A program made the position numbers and the translations under genes. From Methylophilaceae bacterium (lineage in GTDB: Bacteria; Pseudomonadota; Gammaproteobacteria; Burkholderiales; Methylophilaceae): 58,452 nt of DNA. The first letter of the stretch is position 1. Every line of letters begins with the position of its first letter. The stretch covers positions 1 through 58,452 of the forward strand of contig JAOMKM010000006.1 in assembly GCA_028351715.1 (NCBI GenBank). Reading direction: 5' to 3'. The notes below the pieces were generated by a model. It saw only the letters and a program-made list of their open reading frames with translations. It was not told where the DNA came from and did no database searches. Shown piece by piece: positions 20,779 through 29,674 of the stretch.

Positions 20779-21515
20779 TTCGTTATGAATTCCCATTGAA
20801 TGAAAAAACAAGGAAGTTTTTACGACTTGAAGAAATATTTGTGAAGGCTGAAATGCAACTTGCTAGTCGAATGAAAAATACGGGGTACGATTTATTTGAA
20901 TCTCTATTTAATTTAATGGCATCAGCTTCAAGATCAGATATAAAGGTTGAGCTTATCCAGGAGCTTGAAAGACAGCGAGGTAGATTAGGTAAATTAAAAA
21001 AGACAAAAAAAAATATTATCCTATTAACTGACATTAAAAAGCTTAGAGGTTTGTTAGAGAGAAGCTCTATAAAGTCAGGGTTTTATTTTGGATCAGACAA
21101 ATTTCTTCAAGAAATAAAGGCTCGTAGTGACAGTCCGTTTGGTATTTTATCAACTGATTTTCCTGAAATGCAACATTGGCTTCAGACACAAACACCAGAG
21201 TCTAGAAGGATATTCTTCAAGGATAAATTTTCCCCATTTATTCCAATCAAGAAAACTATTATTTGCCTTAATAATATTTTACGAAGAAATGTAATAATGG
21301 AATCTCAATTAACGAAAGATAATAGGTATGAAGTAAAATTAGATAGTTCACAAAAAAATGATTTTGTTGCCGTTGAATTATCAAAGGCCCCAGGATTAAT
21401 TCCAGCTCTTTCATCCAACAAATACGCACTTAATATTAATTTTACGGCTATTAAAAAATCATTATCCGAAACAAAAAGATCTACGAAATTCAGAATTGGT
21501 GTCTCGAGCTATTAA
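20775..21515 (+). CDS. zapD: Cell division protein ZapD
   Basis: ZapD (DUF1342) bundles FtsZ filaments at the Z-ring. The 246-residue protein starts with the family's YEFPLNEKTRKFLRLE and has an alpha-helical N-terminal half. The C-terminal half is a beta domain ending in the RFRIGVSSY-like stretch (here KFRIGVSSY). It lies between coaE and yacG, which confirms the call. Confidence 0.94.
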   Translation: MIRYEFPLNEKTRKFLRLEEIFVKAEMQLASRMKNTGYDLFESLFNLMASASRSDIKVELIQELERQRGRLGKLKKTKKNIILLTDIKKLRGLLERSSIKSGFYFGSDKFLQEIKARSDSPFGILSTDFPEMQHWLQTQTPESRRIFFKDKFSPFIPIKKTIICLNNILRRNVIMESQLTKDNRYEVKLDSSQKNDFVAVELSKAPGLIPALSSNKYALNINFTAIKKSLSETKRSTKFRIGVSSY

Positions 21516-21527
21516 AGATTAGATTAA

Positions 21528-21698
21528 ATGAAAATATTATGTCCAACATGTAAAAAAAATATTGAGTACAATAAAAATAATTTATTTAGACCTTTTTGTA
21601 GTGAAAAATGTAGGTTAATTGATTTAGGAGCATGGGCTTCAGAGCAATATCAAATTTCTGGAAAAGAAAATGGGCAAGAATACGATGAAGAAATTTAA
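21528..21698 (+). CDS. yacG: DNA gyrase inhibitor YacG (zinc-finger protein)
   Basis: This 56-residue gene encodes the zinc ligands C5, C8 (CPTC) and C24, C28 (FCSEKC), followed by LIDLGAWASEQYQI, the YacG signature. In E. coli YacG binds GyrB and inhibits gyrase. It starts 12 bases after zapD and its last 14 bases overlap the start of the copper chaperone gene. Confidence 0.93.
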   Translation: MKILCPTCKKNIEYNKNNLFRPFCSEKCRLIDLGAWASEQYQISGKENGQEYDEEI

Positions 21699-22119
21699 AT
21701 TATTACTATTACTAGCGCTGATAACATTAAACAGTTATGCTGCAGATATAAAATTTAGCTCTAAAACTATCAAGTCTCCACGAGCTGGGATGAATATATC
21801 AGTAGGATTTTTTACTGTTTCTTCTAGTCAAGATCTATTAATTAAGTCTATTACGTCTGATTTAATTGGACGTATTGAAATTCATAGTATGGAGATGATG
21901 AAAACATCTGATGGTCTTGAAATAATGAAAATGCGCAAAATTGAATCTCCTAAAATTATCAAAGGGTTACCCTTTATATTAAAACCAGGCGGCAATCACT
22001 TAATGTTATATGAAATAGACAAAAGAATATCAGTTGCAGACGAATTGGTCCTTAAATTTACTCTGGAGACTAGTTCAGGTAAATTAATAGCCCAAAATGT
22101 TTTATTTAAAATAAATTAA
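21685..22119 (+). CDS. Periplasmic copper chaperone PCu(A)C
   Basis: PCu(A)C-type proteins bind Cu(I) in the periplasm and help load the CuA site of cytochrome oxidase. The ATG at 21685 gives a typical signal peptide (MKKFKLLLLLALITLNSYA) and 144 residues; an ATG 15 bases earlier (21670) would spoil that N-terminus. Copper ligands appear as H..M (EIHSMEM) and HLM in GGNHLMLYEI. Although it overlaps yacG, its function fits the cox assembly locus 17-26 kb downstream. The stop overlaps the convergent nudix gene by 4 bases. Confidence 0.88.
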   Translation: MKKFKLLLLLALITLNSYAADIKFSSKTIKSPRAGMNISVGFFTVSSSQDLLIKSITSDLIGRIEIHSMEMMKTSDGLEIMKMRKIESPKIIKGLPFILKPGGNHLMLYEIDKRISVADELVLKFTLETSSGKLIAQNVLFKIN

Positions 22120-23048
22120 TTTGACCAAATATCTCGCTGAGATGCTATTCCTATAGCACCAGAATCTAATGCAATATTTACGTAGTTTTTTTTCATCCCC
22201 CCAAGGGCATAGATTGGGATATCAAATTTATTACTTATCTCTAGAAATTTACTCCAACCTATTGGCGGTATTCTAGGATGTGAAATTGTTTTATTTACTG
22301 GTGACAACACAACAAAGTCTATACCCTTATCTTGTGCAATTTTAACATCCACTTCTGAATGGCATGAAGCGCTAACAATTATATTTTTTGTTTTTTTTGT
22401 AAATTTTTTCAATTCAATTGAATTTAAATGAATGCCATCTACATTTATATCATTGGCCAACTCAATATATGAATTAAGAATAACTTTTGCTGAGAATGGC
22501 CTACAAATCTTTATAATCTCTAACGTAACTTTTTTTAACTCCTCTAGTGATAAATTTTTTTCTCTGATTTGTATCATTTTTAAACCTTGCTTTAGTTGTT
22601 TTAACAGCTGAGTCAAAAATATTTCTTTAGGTACCTCACTTATATTGGTAATACCGTACTGAGTTGGAAGTGATAGCGCATTTAATATAAAGACATTAGC
22701 AGGAAGTATGGTGGCCTTGTTCACCTCGCAAGGATTAATCCAAAGCAATTTCTGATTTTCTTTTGGGGTTAGCTCTCCATTCCATTTAGTTACCTTAAAA
22801 AAATACAACGTAACATTCTGATCTTCATGTGTGTAGTTACGAGTAACCCACCTCTCAAAATTAACTACATTAATACCTACTTCTTCTTTTAATTCTCGAG
22901 TAAGAGCTTCCTCAGGTGACTCATTCTTTTCTAACTTGCCTCCAGGGAATTCCCACCAACCAGACCAGGAGCGTGACTTTGGTCTTTGAGCCAAAAATAT
23001 TTTTTTATTTGAATCGATAAGTAACCCAACTGCAACCTTGATATGCAC
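22116..23048 (-). CDS. Nudix (MutT-like) hydrolase fused to ThiE-like domain
   Basis: The N-terminal half (residues 1-130) is a MutT-type pyrophosphohydrolase with an intact nudix box (GGKLEKNESPEEALTRELKE, then EVGI), expected to remove 8-oxo-dGTP. The C-terminal half (about 130-310) resembles thiamine-phosphate synthase/TenI: IQIREK, NDINVDGIHLN, FVVLSPVN and YALGGM. This fusion is known in Beta- and Gammaproteobacteria; the role of the ThiE-like part is unknown. It follows argJ after 3 bases. Whether the C-terminal part is catalytic cannot be told from sequence. Confidence 0.9.
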   Translation of the reverse strand: MHIKVAVGLLIDSNKKIFLAQRPKSRSWSGWWEFPGGKLEKNESPEEALTRELKEEVGINVVNFERWVTRNYTHEDQNVTLYFFKVTKWNGELTPKENQKLLWINPCEVNKATILPANVFILNALSLPTQYGITNISEVPKEIFLTQLLKQLKQGLKMIQIREKNLSLEELKKVTLEIIKICRPFSAKVILNSYIELANDINVDGIHLNSIELKKFTKKTKNIIVSASCHSEVDVKIAQDKGIDFVVLSPVNKTISHPRIPPIGWSKFLEISNKFDIPIYALGGMKKNYVNIALDSGAIGIASQRDIWSN

Positions 23049-23051
23049 TAT

Positions 23052-24278
23052 TTAAGATCTATACTCTGAATTAATTTTGACATAATCATATGAAAGATCT
23101 GTAGTCCATACAGTACCAGTAAATTCACCTCTCCCAAGATAAACATCTAGTGTAATTTCCTGATTTTTCATCTCTTTCAAACCTATAGACTCCTTATAAT
23201 CCTCAGCTAATGCTCCACTTTTGGCAAATTGCAACTGATTTAGGAAAACATCAATTAGATTTATATCTAGTGATTCAATAGGTGAGTTACCAATAGCAGC
23301 TAATATTCTTCCTAGGTTAGGATCAGACGCAAAGAAAGCTGTCTTAACTAATGGCGAATTTGCTATAGACTTTCCAACACCAATACATTCTTTTCTATTT
23401 TTTCCGCCATGAACGTTAATTGAAATAAATTTTGTTGCTCCTTCACCGTCCCTAATAATTGACTGAGCAAGAGTTTTAGAAGTTTCTAATAAAGCCTCTT
23501 TAAGTGAATAATAATTTTCATTCTTAGTATTAATTAGTTGATGATTAGACTGGTTTGTTGCAATTATAATAAACGAGTCATTTGTAGAATTTTCTCCATC
23601 GACAGTAATACAATTAAATGATTTATCAGCAATCTCTATAATCATCTCATCTAACATTTCTTTAGTAATATTTGCATTGGTTGCAACAAAACCTAACATA
23701 GTTGCCATATTAGGCTCAATCATTCCAGAGCCTTTACTTATTCCTGTTATATAAACTTCTGTATCTTGAATCATTACTCTTGTAGATGATGCTTTTGCGA
23801 CTGTATCTGTAGTCATAATTGATTCGGCTGCATTTAACCAATTATTAGATTTAAGATCTTTAATAGCTACTGGAATACTTCTAGATATTTTATCAACGGG
23901 AAGATGGGTCATGATTACACCTGTCGAAAAAGGAATTATATCAACCGCCTTAATATTTAACTCATTAGCTAATACGTCACACACAGCTCTTGCATTTTTT
24001 AATCCGTCTTCTCCAGTACCTGCATTGGCAGATCCAGTATTTATAATAAGTGCTCTAGGAGAACTATTAATCTTGAGATGATCTTTAGCAACAATAACGG
24101 GAGCGGCAGTGAATTTATTTTTTGTAAAAATTCCTGACACAACCGCTCCGCTATCGATAGAGATAATTAATAGATCCCTTTGTGATTTATATCTAATTTC
24201 AGCCTCAGCTGTTCCTAACTTAATGCCTGAAATTGAATGTAATGCAGCATTTTTTTGAGCCTTTAAATTAACTGGCAT
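23052..24278 (-). CDS. argJ: Bifunctional ornithine acetyltransferase / N-acetylglutamate synthase
   Basis: ArgJ recycles the acetyl group in arginine synthesis. The protein self-cleaves before a conserved threonine, visible here in KGSGMIEPNMATMLGF (Ala-Thr bond). Other blocks are NTGSANAGTG and TVDGENSTNDS. The ATG at 24278 (MPVNLKAQK) has a purine-rich Shine-Dalgarno (GGAGAAAG) and gives 408 residues; the frame extends upstream into cysS but that part is not ArgJ-like. It lies 1 base after the cysS stop, an unusual pairing. Confidence 0.96.
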   Translation of the reverse strand: MPVNLKAQKNAALHSISGIKLGTAEAEIRYKSQRDLLIISIDSGAVVSGIFTKNKFTAAPVIVAKDHLKINSSPRALIINTGSANAGTGEDGLKNARAVCDVLANELNIKAVDIIPFSTGVIMTHLPVDKISRSIPVAIKDLKSNNWLNAAESIMTTDTVAKASSTRVMIQDTEVYITGISKGSGMIEPNMATMLGFVATNANITKEMLDEMIIEIADKSFNCITVDGENSTNDSFIIIATNQSNHQLINTKNENYYSLKEALLETSKTLAQSIIRDGEGATKFISINVHGGKNRKECIGVGKSIANSPLVKTAFFASDPNLGRILAAIGNSPIESLDINLIDVFLNQLQFAKSGALAEDYKESIGLKEMKNQEITLDVYLGRGEFTGTVWTTDLSYDYVKINSEYRS

Positions 24279-24279
24279 T

Positions 24280-25644
24280 TTACTTCTTTCTCCATATTGT
24301 TCCACTAGAAGTATCTTCAAGTAAAATATCATGACTTTCAAGAAAAATTCTAATTTTGTCTGCCTCTGCAAAATCTTTATTTTTTTTAGCGGCTACTCTT
24401 TTGAGTATTAACTCATCGATATCAAAGTCATTTGTTTCTTTTTTCTCACCCTTTAGAAAAATTTCTGGGTCTTGATTTAAAATCCCAATAATATTTGCAA
24501 GTCTTAATAGAAGGTTTTGATCATCATTATTTTTGTTCTTATTTGCTTTATTTGCTAGTTCATAAAGAACAGCTAAAGCCTCGGCTGAATTAAAATCATC
24601 GTCTAAAGCCTCTTTAAATCTTTTTGCATAAGGGCTCTTCCAATCTATTAATTTTTTATTGTCTATAATATTTCTAATTGCTAAATATAGTCTAGTCAAA
24701 CCTTGCTTTGATTCCCCAAGGTGTTTGTCCGAATAATTTAATGGGCTTCTATAATGTGCTTTTAAAATAAAAAATCTTATAACTTCGGGCTCAAAATGCT
24801 CAAGAATTGACCTTATCGTGAAAAAATTTCCCAGTGATTTAGACATTTTTTCATCATCAACTTTTACAAAACCATTATGAACCCAATAATTAGCCATTTT
24901 ACAGTCATTTGCTGCCTCAGACTGAGCAATCTCATTCTCATGATGAGGAAACTGCAGATCTTGACCTCCGCCATGAATGTCAAAGTGGCTACCTAGTAGC
25001 TTGTTACTCATAACCGAACATTCAATATGCCAGCCAGGCCTCCCTTTACCCCAAGGCGATTCCCATGATGGCTCATTATCTTTTGCCGATTTCCACAGAA
25101 CAAAATCAAATGCATTCTCTTTATTGTTATCAATAACAACACGATCTCCTGCCCTCAAATCATCAAGCATCTTTCCGGAAAGTTTGCCATAATTTTTGAA
25201 TTTAGAAACAGAGTAGTAAACATCCTTATTGTCACCCAAATAGGCAAATCCTTTATCAATAAGTAATTTAATCATTTGGATCATGCCATCAATGTGATCA
25301 GTAGCTTTTGGCTCAATATCTGGCGGTATTACCCCTAAGACTGCAGCATCTTGATTCATTGCCTTAATATATTTATTAGTTAGCTCATGCATTGATATAT
25401 TCTGATCAATTGATTTTGCTATTATTTTATCGTCAACGTCTGTAATGTTTCTAACGTACAGAACTTTATATTCACTTTCTTTTAGCCACCTATTTATTAA
25501 ATCAAAAACGACCAGAACTCTAGCGTGTCCTAAATGACAATAGTCATATACCGTCATCCCACAAACATACATGCGAACCTCATTAGAATTAATGGGTTTA
25601 AAGGTTTCTTTCTTTTTAGAAAAACTGTTAAATATTTTAAGCAT
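24280..25644 (-). CDS. cysS: Cysteinyl-tRNA synthetase
   Basis: This 454-residue class I synthetase charges tRNA-Cys. HIGH-type motif CHLGHARVLV and KMSKSLGNFF are intact. The catalytic zinc ligands appear as C28 (MYVCGMTVYD), C of HIECSVMS and the H/E of QFPHHENEIAQSEA. It is the head of cysS-argJ-nudix on the minus strand and is divergent from ppiA. Confidence 0.98.
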   Translation of the reverse strand: MLKIFNSFSKKKETFKPINSNEVRMYVCGMTVYDYCHLGHARVLVVFDLINRWLKESEYKVLYVRNITDVDDKIIAKSIDQNISMHELTNKYIKAMNQDAAVLGVIPPDIEPKATDHIDGMIQMIKLLIDKGFAYLGDNKDVYYSVSKFKNYGKLSGKMLDDLRAGDRVVIDNNKENAFDFVLWKSAKDNEPSWESPWGKGRPGWHIECSVMSNKLLGSHFDIHGGGQDLQFPHHENEIAQSEAANDCKMANYWVHNGFVKVDDEKMSKSLGNFFTIRSILEHFEPEVIRFFILKAHYRSPLNYSDKHLGESKQGLTRLYLAIRNIIDNKKLIDWKSPYAKRFKEALDDDFNSAEALAVLYELANKANKNKNNDDQNLLLRLANIIGILNQDPEIFLKGEKKETNDFDIDELILKRVAAKKNKDFAEADKIRIFLESHDILLEDTSSGTIWRKK

Positions 25645-25780
25645 TTAAATTAGTATAGGTAGGTATGTAGTAATGATCTAACATTTATGATAAATTTTGG
25701 CATGATTTTGCAAAAATTATATCACGTGCCAGATGCAGGTTTGTCTGGTTTAACTTATCAACTTTAAAAATATATACAAC

Positions 25781-26344
25781 ATGAAAAAATTATTAAACAT
25801 TACATTATTCTTTTATTTGCTTTTTATCTCTCTATTGGGCTACTCAGAAAACATAGAAAAGCTTAATATTGAAACCTCTCATGGAAATATGATCATCGAA
25901 ATTTATCCAGATAAAGCACCAATAACAGTAAAAAACTTTTTAAGCTATGTCGATAAAGATTTCTATAATGGAACTATCTTCCATCGGGTTATTGATGGCT
26001 TTATGATTCAAGGTGGAGGGTTCACCAAGGACATGGAGCAAAAAGAATCAGATGCTCCCATAAAGAATGAGGCAAATAATGGCCTTAAAAATTTACCTTA
26101 TAGCATTGCTATGGCTAGAACATCAGATCCTGACTCAGCCACTTCGCAGTTTTTTATTAACGTTGCAAATAATTCTTTTCTAGACTATCCAGGACAAGAT
26201 GGAGCTGGCTATTGTGTATTCGGTAAAGTAGTAGATGGAACAGAGGTCATTGATAAAATTGGAAAAGTTGCATCTAGTTCAAGTAATGGACATCAAGACG
26301 TTCCAACCGAAGCAATTATGATAGAGGAAGTCCTCTCTGATTAA
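25781..26344 (+). CDS. ppiA: Periplasmic cyclophilin-type peptidyl-prolyl isomerase
   Basis: This 187-residue protein has a signal peptide (LFFYLLFISLLGYS) and a cyclophilin domain with FHRVIDGFMIQGGG and ARTSDPDSATSQFFIN. It is expected to speed proline isomerisation in periplasmic proteins. Cytosolic PpiB lacks the signal peptide, so PpiA is the better name. The stop codon overlaps the probable ATT start of lpxH by one base. Confidence 0.93.
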   Translation: MKKLLNITLFFYLLFISLLGYSENIEKLNIETSHGNMIIEIYPDKAPITVKNFLSYVDKDFYNGTIFHRVIDGFMIQGGGFTKDMEQKESDAPIKNEANNGLKNLPYSIAMARTSDPDSATSQFFINVANNSFLDYPGQDGAGYCVFGKVVDGTEVIDKIGKVASSSSNGHQDVPTEAIMIEEVLSD

Positions 26345-27074
26345 GATTAAGAATTCTGCAATTTTTGTCTCTGATATTCATTTATCTGAAACAGAGGCAA
26401 GAACCATTGATAGATTTATTTATTTTCTCGAAAATGATGCAATTAAACATGAAGCATTGTTTATTCTAGGTGACTTATTTGATTACTGGATAGGAGATGA
26501 TGCAAATACATTCAAGGTAATCAAGAGCTCTTTGAAAGAACTGTCTAAGGAAGTAAAAATTTATTTTATAGCTGGTAATCGTGATTTCTTGATTGGGGAT
26601 AAATTCTTGTCTTCCTCTCAGGTAAGCCTGTTAAAAGACCCAACATTGATTTCACTTGGCGACACTATAACCCTAATTATGCATGGGGACACATTGTGTA
26701 CAGATGATATTGATTATCAAAAATGGAGAGCTCAAGTTCGCTCAAAAGAATGGATTAATAATTTCTTAGAAAAACCACTTACGGAGCGGATGAAAATTTG
26801 TGAGGAATTGAGAGATCAAAGTGAAAGTAAAAAGAAAAATAAAAGTGATTCAATTATGGATGTAAATGACAGAGCAGTTGAAGAGATATTGCGTAAAAAT
26901 AATTACCCAAAATATTTAATTCATGGACACACACATCGCCCTAACATTCATGATTACTTACTAGAAAGTCGATTTTTACAACGCTGGGTTCTTGGTGACT
27001 GGCATATGAATGGTAACTATATTTTATGGGAAGATAATAAACTAAAATACATAACACTTAGTTTGTCTTCGTAG
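26340..27074 (+). CDS. lpxH: UDP-2,3-diacylglucosamine diphosphatase, with non-ATG start
   Basis: LpxH cleaves UDP-diacylglucosamine to lipid X in lipid A synthesis. All metallophosphoesterase motifs are present: SDIHLS, LGDLFDYWIGDD, GNRDFLIG, MHGDTLCTDD and HGHTHRP. The frame is open only from 26325 (stops at 26319 and 26322), and no ATG, GTG or TTG occurs before the first metal motif. The likely start is ATT at 26340 (244 residues; overlaps the ppiA stop as ATTAA) or CTG at 26337. AGAGGAAG at 26323-26330 is a good Shine-Dalgarno for either. A TTG at 26457 would delete SDIHL and is rejected. Confidence 0.9.
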   Translation: MKIKNSAIFVSDIHLSETEARTIDRFIYFLENDAIKHEALFILGDLFDYWIGDDANTFKVIKSSLKELSKEVKIYFIAGNRDFLIGDKFLSSSQVSLLKDPTLISLGDTITLIMHGDTLCTDDIDYQKWRAQVRSKEWINNFLEKPLTERMKICEELRDQSESKKKNKSDSIMDVNDRAVEEILRKNNYPKYLIHGHTHRPNIHDYLLESRFLQRWVLGDWHMNGNYILWEDNKLKYITLSLSS

Positions 27075-27525
27075 CAAACTCATGCTTACGATTTATTGCT
27101 GCTGCTTTATTTAAGACTCCATTAATGAACTTATGTCCGTCTGTGCCTCCAAAAGATTTTGCAATTTCAATAGCTTCGTTTATGACTACCCTGTAGGGAA
27201 CCGATGGAGAGAATTTTAGCTCGAACAATGAGCAGTAAATAATAGCTAACTCAATTGGACTTAACTCATCATAATTCTTATCTAGATAGGTAATAATTTC
27301 TTTTTTCAGTAAATCGAAATTGTCAAATACACCATCAACAACCTCTAAAAAAAATGCTTCGTCTGCCCTAATAAAATCAGGATCATCCTGAATATCTTTT
27401 TTAATCTGCTTAATATCAAAATTATTAACAAGGGCTCTATACACCCCCTTCATAATCAACTCACGTGACTTCCTACGACTATTAATCTTTTTTTTTGGGG
27501 ATTTTAAGCTCTTCTTATCAATCAT
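27058..27525 (-). CDS. nusB: Transcription antitermination factor NusB
   Basis: NusB binds boxA RNA with S10 and supports rRNA antitermination. The 155-residue helical protein shows SRELIMKGVYRAL, SPIELAIIYCSLFEL and PYRVVINEAIEIAKSFGG, ending FINGVLNKAA. An N-terminal basic tail (MIDKKSLKSPKKKINSRRK) precedes the fold. It overlaps ribH by 8 bases (ribH-nusB operon) and its end overlaps convergent lpxH by 17 bases. Confidence 0.96.
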   Translation of the reverse strand: MIDKKSLKSPKKKINSRRKSRELIMKGVYRALVNNFDIKQIKKDIQDDPDFIRADEAFFLEVVDGVFDNFDLLKKEIITYLDKNYDELSPIELAIIYCSLFELKFSPSVPYRVVINEAIEIAKSFGGTDGHKFINGVLNKAAAINRKHEFATKTN

Positions 27526-27958
27526 ATTTTCTTACCAATTTAACCATTTCTATTGCAGCTAGTGCTGCCTCCTCACCTTTTATTTTAGTGCGTGCAAAAG
27601 CTTCATCACTGGAGTTTGTTGTGATAATGGCATTAATGATAGGGATATGATAATTTAATTGAAGCTGAAGTAATCCATTAGCAGATTGATCTGAAACTAT
27701 CTCAAAATGATAAGTTTCACCCCTTATTACTGCACCGATACCAATTAATACATCAAACTTTTTTTGTCGGGCAAAGCTATCCAACATAATCGGAATTTCA
27801 AGTGCCCCAGGGACTGACTCATGAGTAATATTATTACTTAAGACACCCTCTATCTTTAACTTATTTATACATTCATCACAAAGTTCTCTTACAACCTTCT
27901 CATTAAATCGTGATGAAACAACACCAACCTTTAGGGTTTCTAATGCCTCGTTTTCCAA
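27518..27958 (-). CDS. ribH: 6,7-dimethyl-8-ribityllumazine synthase
   Basis: RibH condenses the pyrimidine and butanone-phosphate precursors of riboflavin. Conserved blocks are VVSSRFNEKVVREL, VPGALEIP and GAVIRGETYHFEIV. Length 146. The ribBA and ribE genes that often precede it are not here; instead the OFA transporter gene ends 20 bases downstream of nothing upstream, so ribH starts just after that gene on the same strand. No FMN riboswitch fits in the 19-base gap. Confidence 0.97.
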   Translation of the reverse strand: MENEALETLKVGVVSSRFNEKVVRELCDECINKLKIEGVLSNNITHESVPGALEIPIMLDSFARQKKFDVLIGIGAVIRGETYHFEIVSDQSANGLLQLQLNYHIPIINAIITTNSSDEAFARTKIKGEEAALAAIEMVKLVRKYD

Positions 27959-27977
27959 AAATATTCCAATCTTAAAA

Positions 27978-29546
27978 TTAGTGGAATATGATTATACCTT
28001 TTTGGAGGGCATTAGATATCCCCCACAAAATTGGGAGCCCGACTACAATCCAAGCAAAAGGTAATATTAATTTCTGTATTGCTTGATTAGATTCACCTTT
28101 ACTTACTAACAAAGCATTATCAGAGTCTTTTTTAGCAGCAACCTCTTTTTCTTTAGATAATTCAGCATCGGACATAAAATGTTTTTTATCCAAGGGTTTA
28201 ACGAAGTAGTTTAAAATAAATCCGAGCACAAGAAGACAGGCAAGCATTGTAAAGCTTGAGTTGTATGCCTCAGCTTGAGGCACACCCGCTTGAAGCTGGT
28301 ACTCTCTCACATAGGACATAATAGCTGGGCCTAGAATACCTGCGGTAGCCCATGCAGTTAGTAACCTCCCATGAATAGCACCCACATGCTGAGTTCCAAA
28401 AATATCTGCCAAATAGGCTGGAATTGTTGCAAAACCTCCACCGTACATCGTTAAAATAACCAGATTAATTAGAACAAAAAGGGCAATATATTGATTAAGG
28501 CCAGCCCATGGTGCTGAAAAATATAAAAGGGTTCCTAGACTAAAGAATATTGAATAAGTTAATTTTCGGCCTAAGTAATCCGATGAGGACGCCCAAATAA
28601 TTCGCCCAATAATATTAGCTAAAGATAATAGCGCTACAAAACCACCAGCAATGGCCCCAATTTCACCTGCAGAGAAATTTTGTGCAGCAATTTCTTGGAA
28701 CATTGGTTTTGCGACAGCTAAAACTCCAATACCTGCAGAAACATTCAAACATAAAACTCCCCATAACAACCAAAACTGATAAGTTTTATGGGCATGGCTA
28801 ACATGGACATGACCTTTGGCAATCATTGCAGTATTTTTTTTAACCTCTTTTTTTCCTTCCACTTTAAAATCTGCAGGTGGAACCCTATAACCAAAAGCAC
28901 CAATAGTCATTACAATAAAATAAAAGCAACCCATGTACAAAAGTGCATTACCAACACCAAAGGCATCGATAAGATTTGCCGCAACTGGAGTTCCTATCAT
29001 TGCGCCTCCTCCAAAACCCATAATTGCCATGCCAGTCGCTAAACCTCGTCGATCTGGAAACCATTTAATTAAGGTTGATACCGGTGATATATAACCTAAA
29101 CCTAGACCTATTCCACCAATAACACCAGCTCCCAGCCAAATTAACCATAACTGATGTGAAGCAACACCAAAAGATGAAATGATAAGACCTCCTCCCCATA
29201 AAATAGCTGCAGCAAACCCAGCTTTTCTCGGTCCAGCTCGTTCTAACCAATGCCCAAAGACGGCAGCAGAAAGGCCTAAGCAAACAATTGCGATTGAGAA
29301 AGTCCACACCACGTCACTTAGGAACCAATCACAGGATGTAATAAAAAGACGATCGTATAATGATGTCGACATCGCATCACATTGGTTACCAATTAATGTA
29401 AGTAGCCCCTTCCCTTTAGCAGGCCAGAAAACACTAAAGCCATAAATCATACCAATAGACAAATGGATTAATAAAGCTGCTGGTGGAACTAACCAACGGT
29501 TATATGATGCGTTGGCAACAATACGCTCCCTCGAAAGAATAGACAT
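27978..29546 (-). CDS. OFA-family major facilitator transporter (oxalate/formate antiporter-like)
   Basis: This is a 522-residue inner-membrane protein with about 12 helices. It matches the OFA subfamily in its N-terminus (AALLIHLSIGMIYGFSVFWP) and in the GGIGLGLGYISPVSTLIKWFPDRRGLATG block. An insert between helices 1 and 2 (about residues 45-75) carries two cysteines. Substrate is not predictable from sequence; formate or another small carboxylate would suit a one-carbon metabolism but that is inference. A good Shine-Dalgarno (AGGGGATC) precedes the ATG. It is divergent from phoB across the Pho box and precedes ribH. Confidence 0.87.
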   Translation of the reverse strand: MSILSRERIVANASYNRWLVPPAALLIHLSIGMIYGFSVFWPAKGKGLLTLIGNQCDAMSTSLYDRLFITSCDWFLSDVVWTFSIAIVCLGLSAAVFGHWLERAGPRKAGFAAAILWGGGLIISSFGVASHQLWLIWLGAGVIGGIGLGLGYISPVSTLIKWFPDRRGLATGMAIMGFGGGAMIGTPVAANLIDAFGVGNALLYMGCFYFIVMTIGAFGYRVPPADFKVEGKKEVKKNTAMIAKGHVHVSHAHKTYQFWLLWGVLCLNVSAGIGVLAVAKPMFQEIAAQNFSAGEIGAIAGGFVALLSLANIIGRIIWASSSDYLGRKLTYSIFFSLGTLLYFSAPWAGLNQYIALFVLINLVILTMYGGGFATIPAYLADIFGTQHVGAIHGRLLTAWATAGILGPAIMSYVREYQLQAGVPQAEAYNSSFTMLACLLVLGFILNYFVKPLDKKHFMSDAELSKEKEVAAKKDSDNALLVSKGESNQAIQKLILPFAWIVVGLPILWGISNALQKGIIIFH

Positions 29547-29634
29547 TTGATCCCCTATTTATTTAATTAAATAATTTGTTTAAATAAAAATTTAACACGT
29601 CTTGGTATATTTTTAATATTTTATTTTAAAAAAA

Positions 29635-29663
29635 CTGTCATAAAACTGTCATAAAAATGTCAT
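29635..29663 (+). promoter_or_regulatory. Pho box with three half-sites upstream of phoB
   Basis: CTGTCAT (29635-29641), CTGTCAT (29646-29652) and ATGTCAT (29657-29663) repeat with an exact 11-base period and AAAA spacers. The first two form a textbook PhoB-binding box. The third half-site ends only 11 bases before the phoB ATG (29675). PhoB normally binds such boxes in place of a -35 and activates transcription. Autoregulation of phoB is therefore expected; the box also lies 89 bases upstream of the divergent transporter gene. Confidence 0.9.
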
Positions 29664-29674
29664 ACTATATTTAA

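Noticed and set aside
25697-25723. Promoter TTGGCA-TATATC upstream of ppiA
   Set aside because: Spacer is only 15 bases and both boxes are common by chance in this AT-rich spacer.
26457-27074. lpxH starting at TTG 26457 (205 residues)
   Set aside because: This would remove the first metal-binding motif SDIHLS and about 38 conserved residues; the frame upstream is clearly coding.
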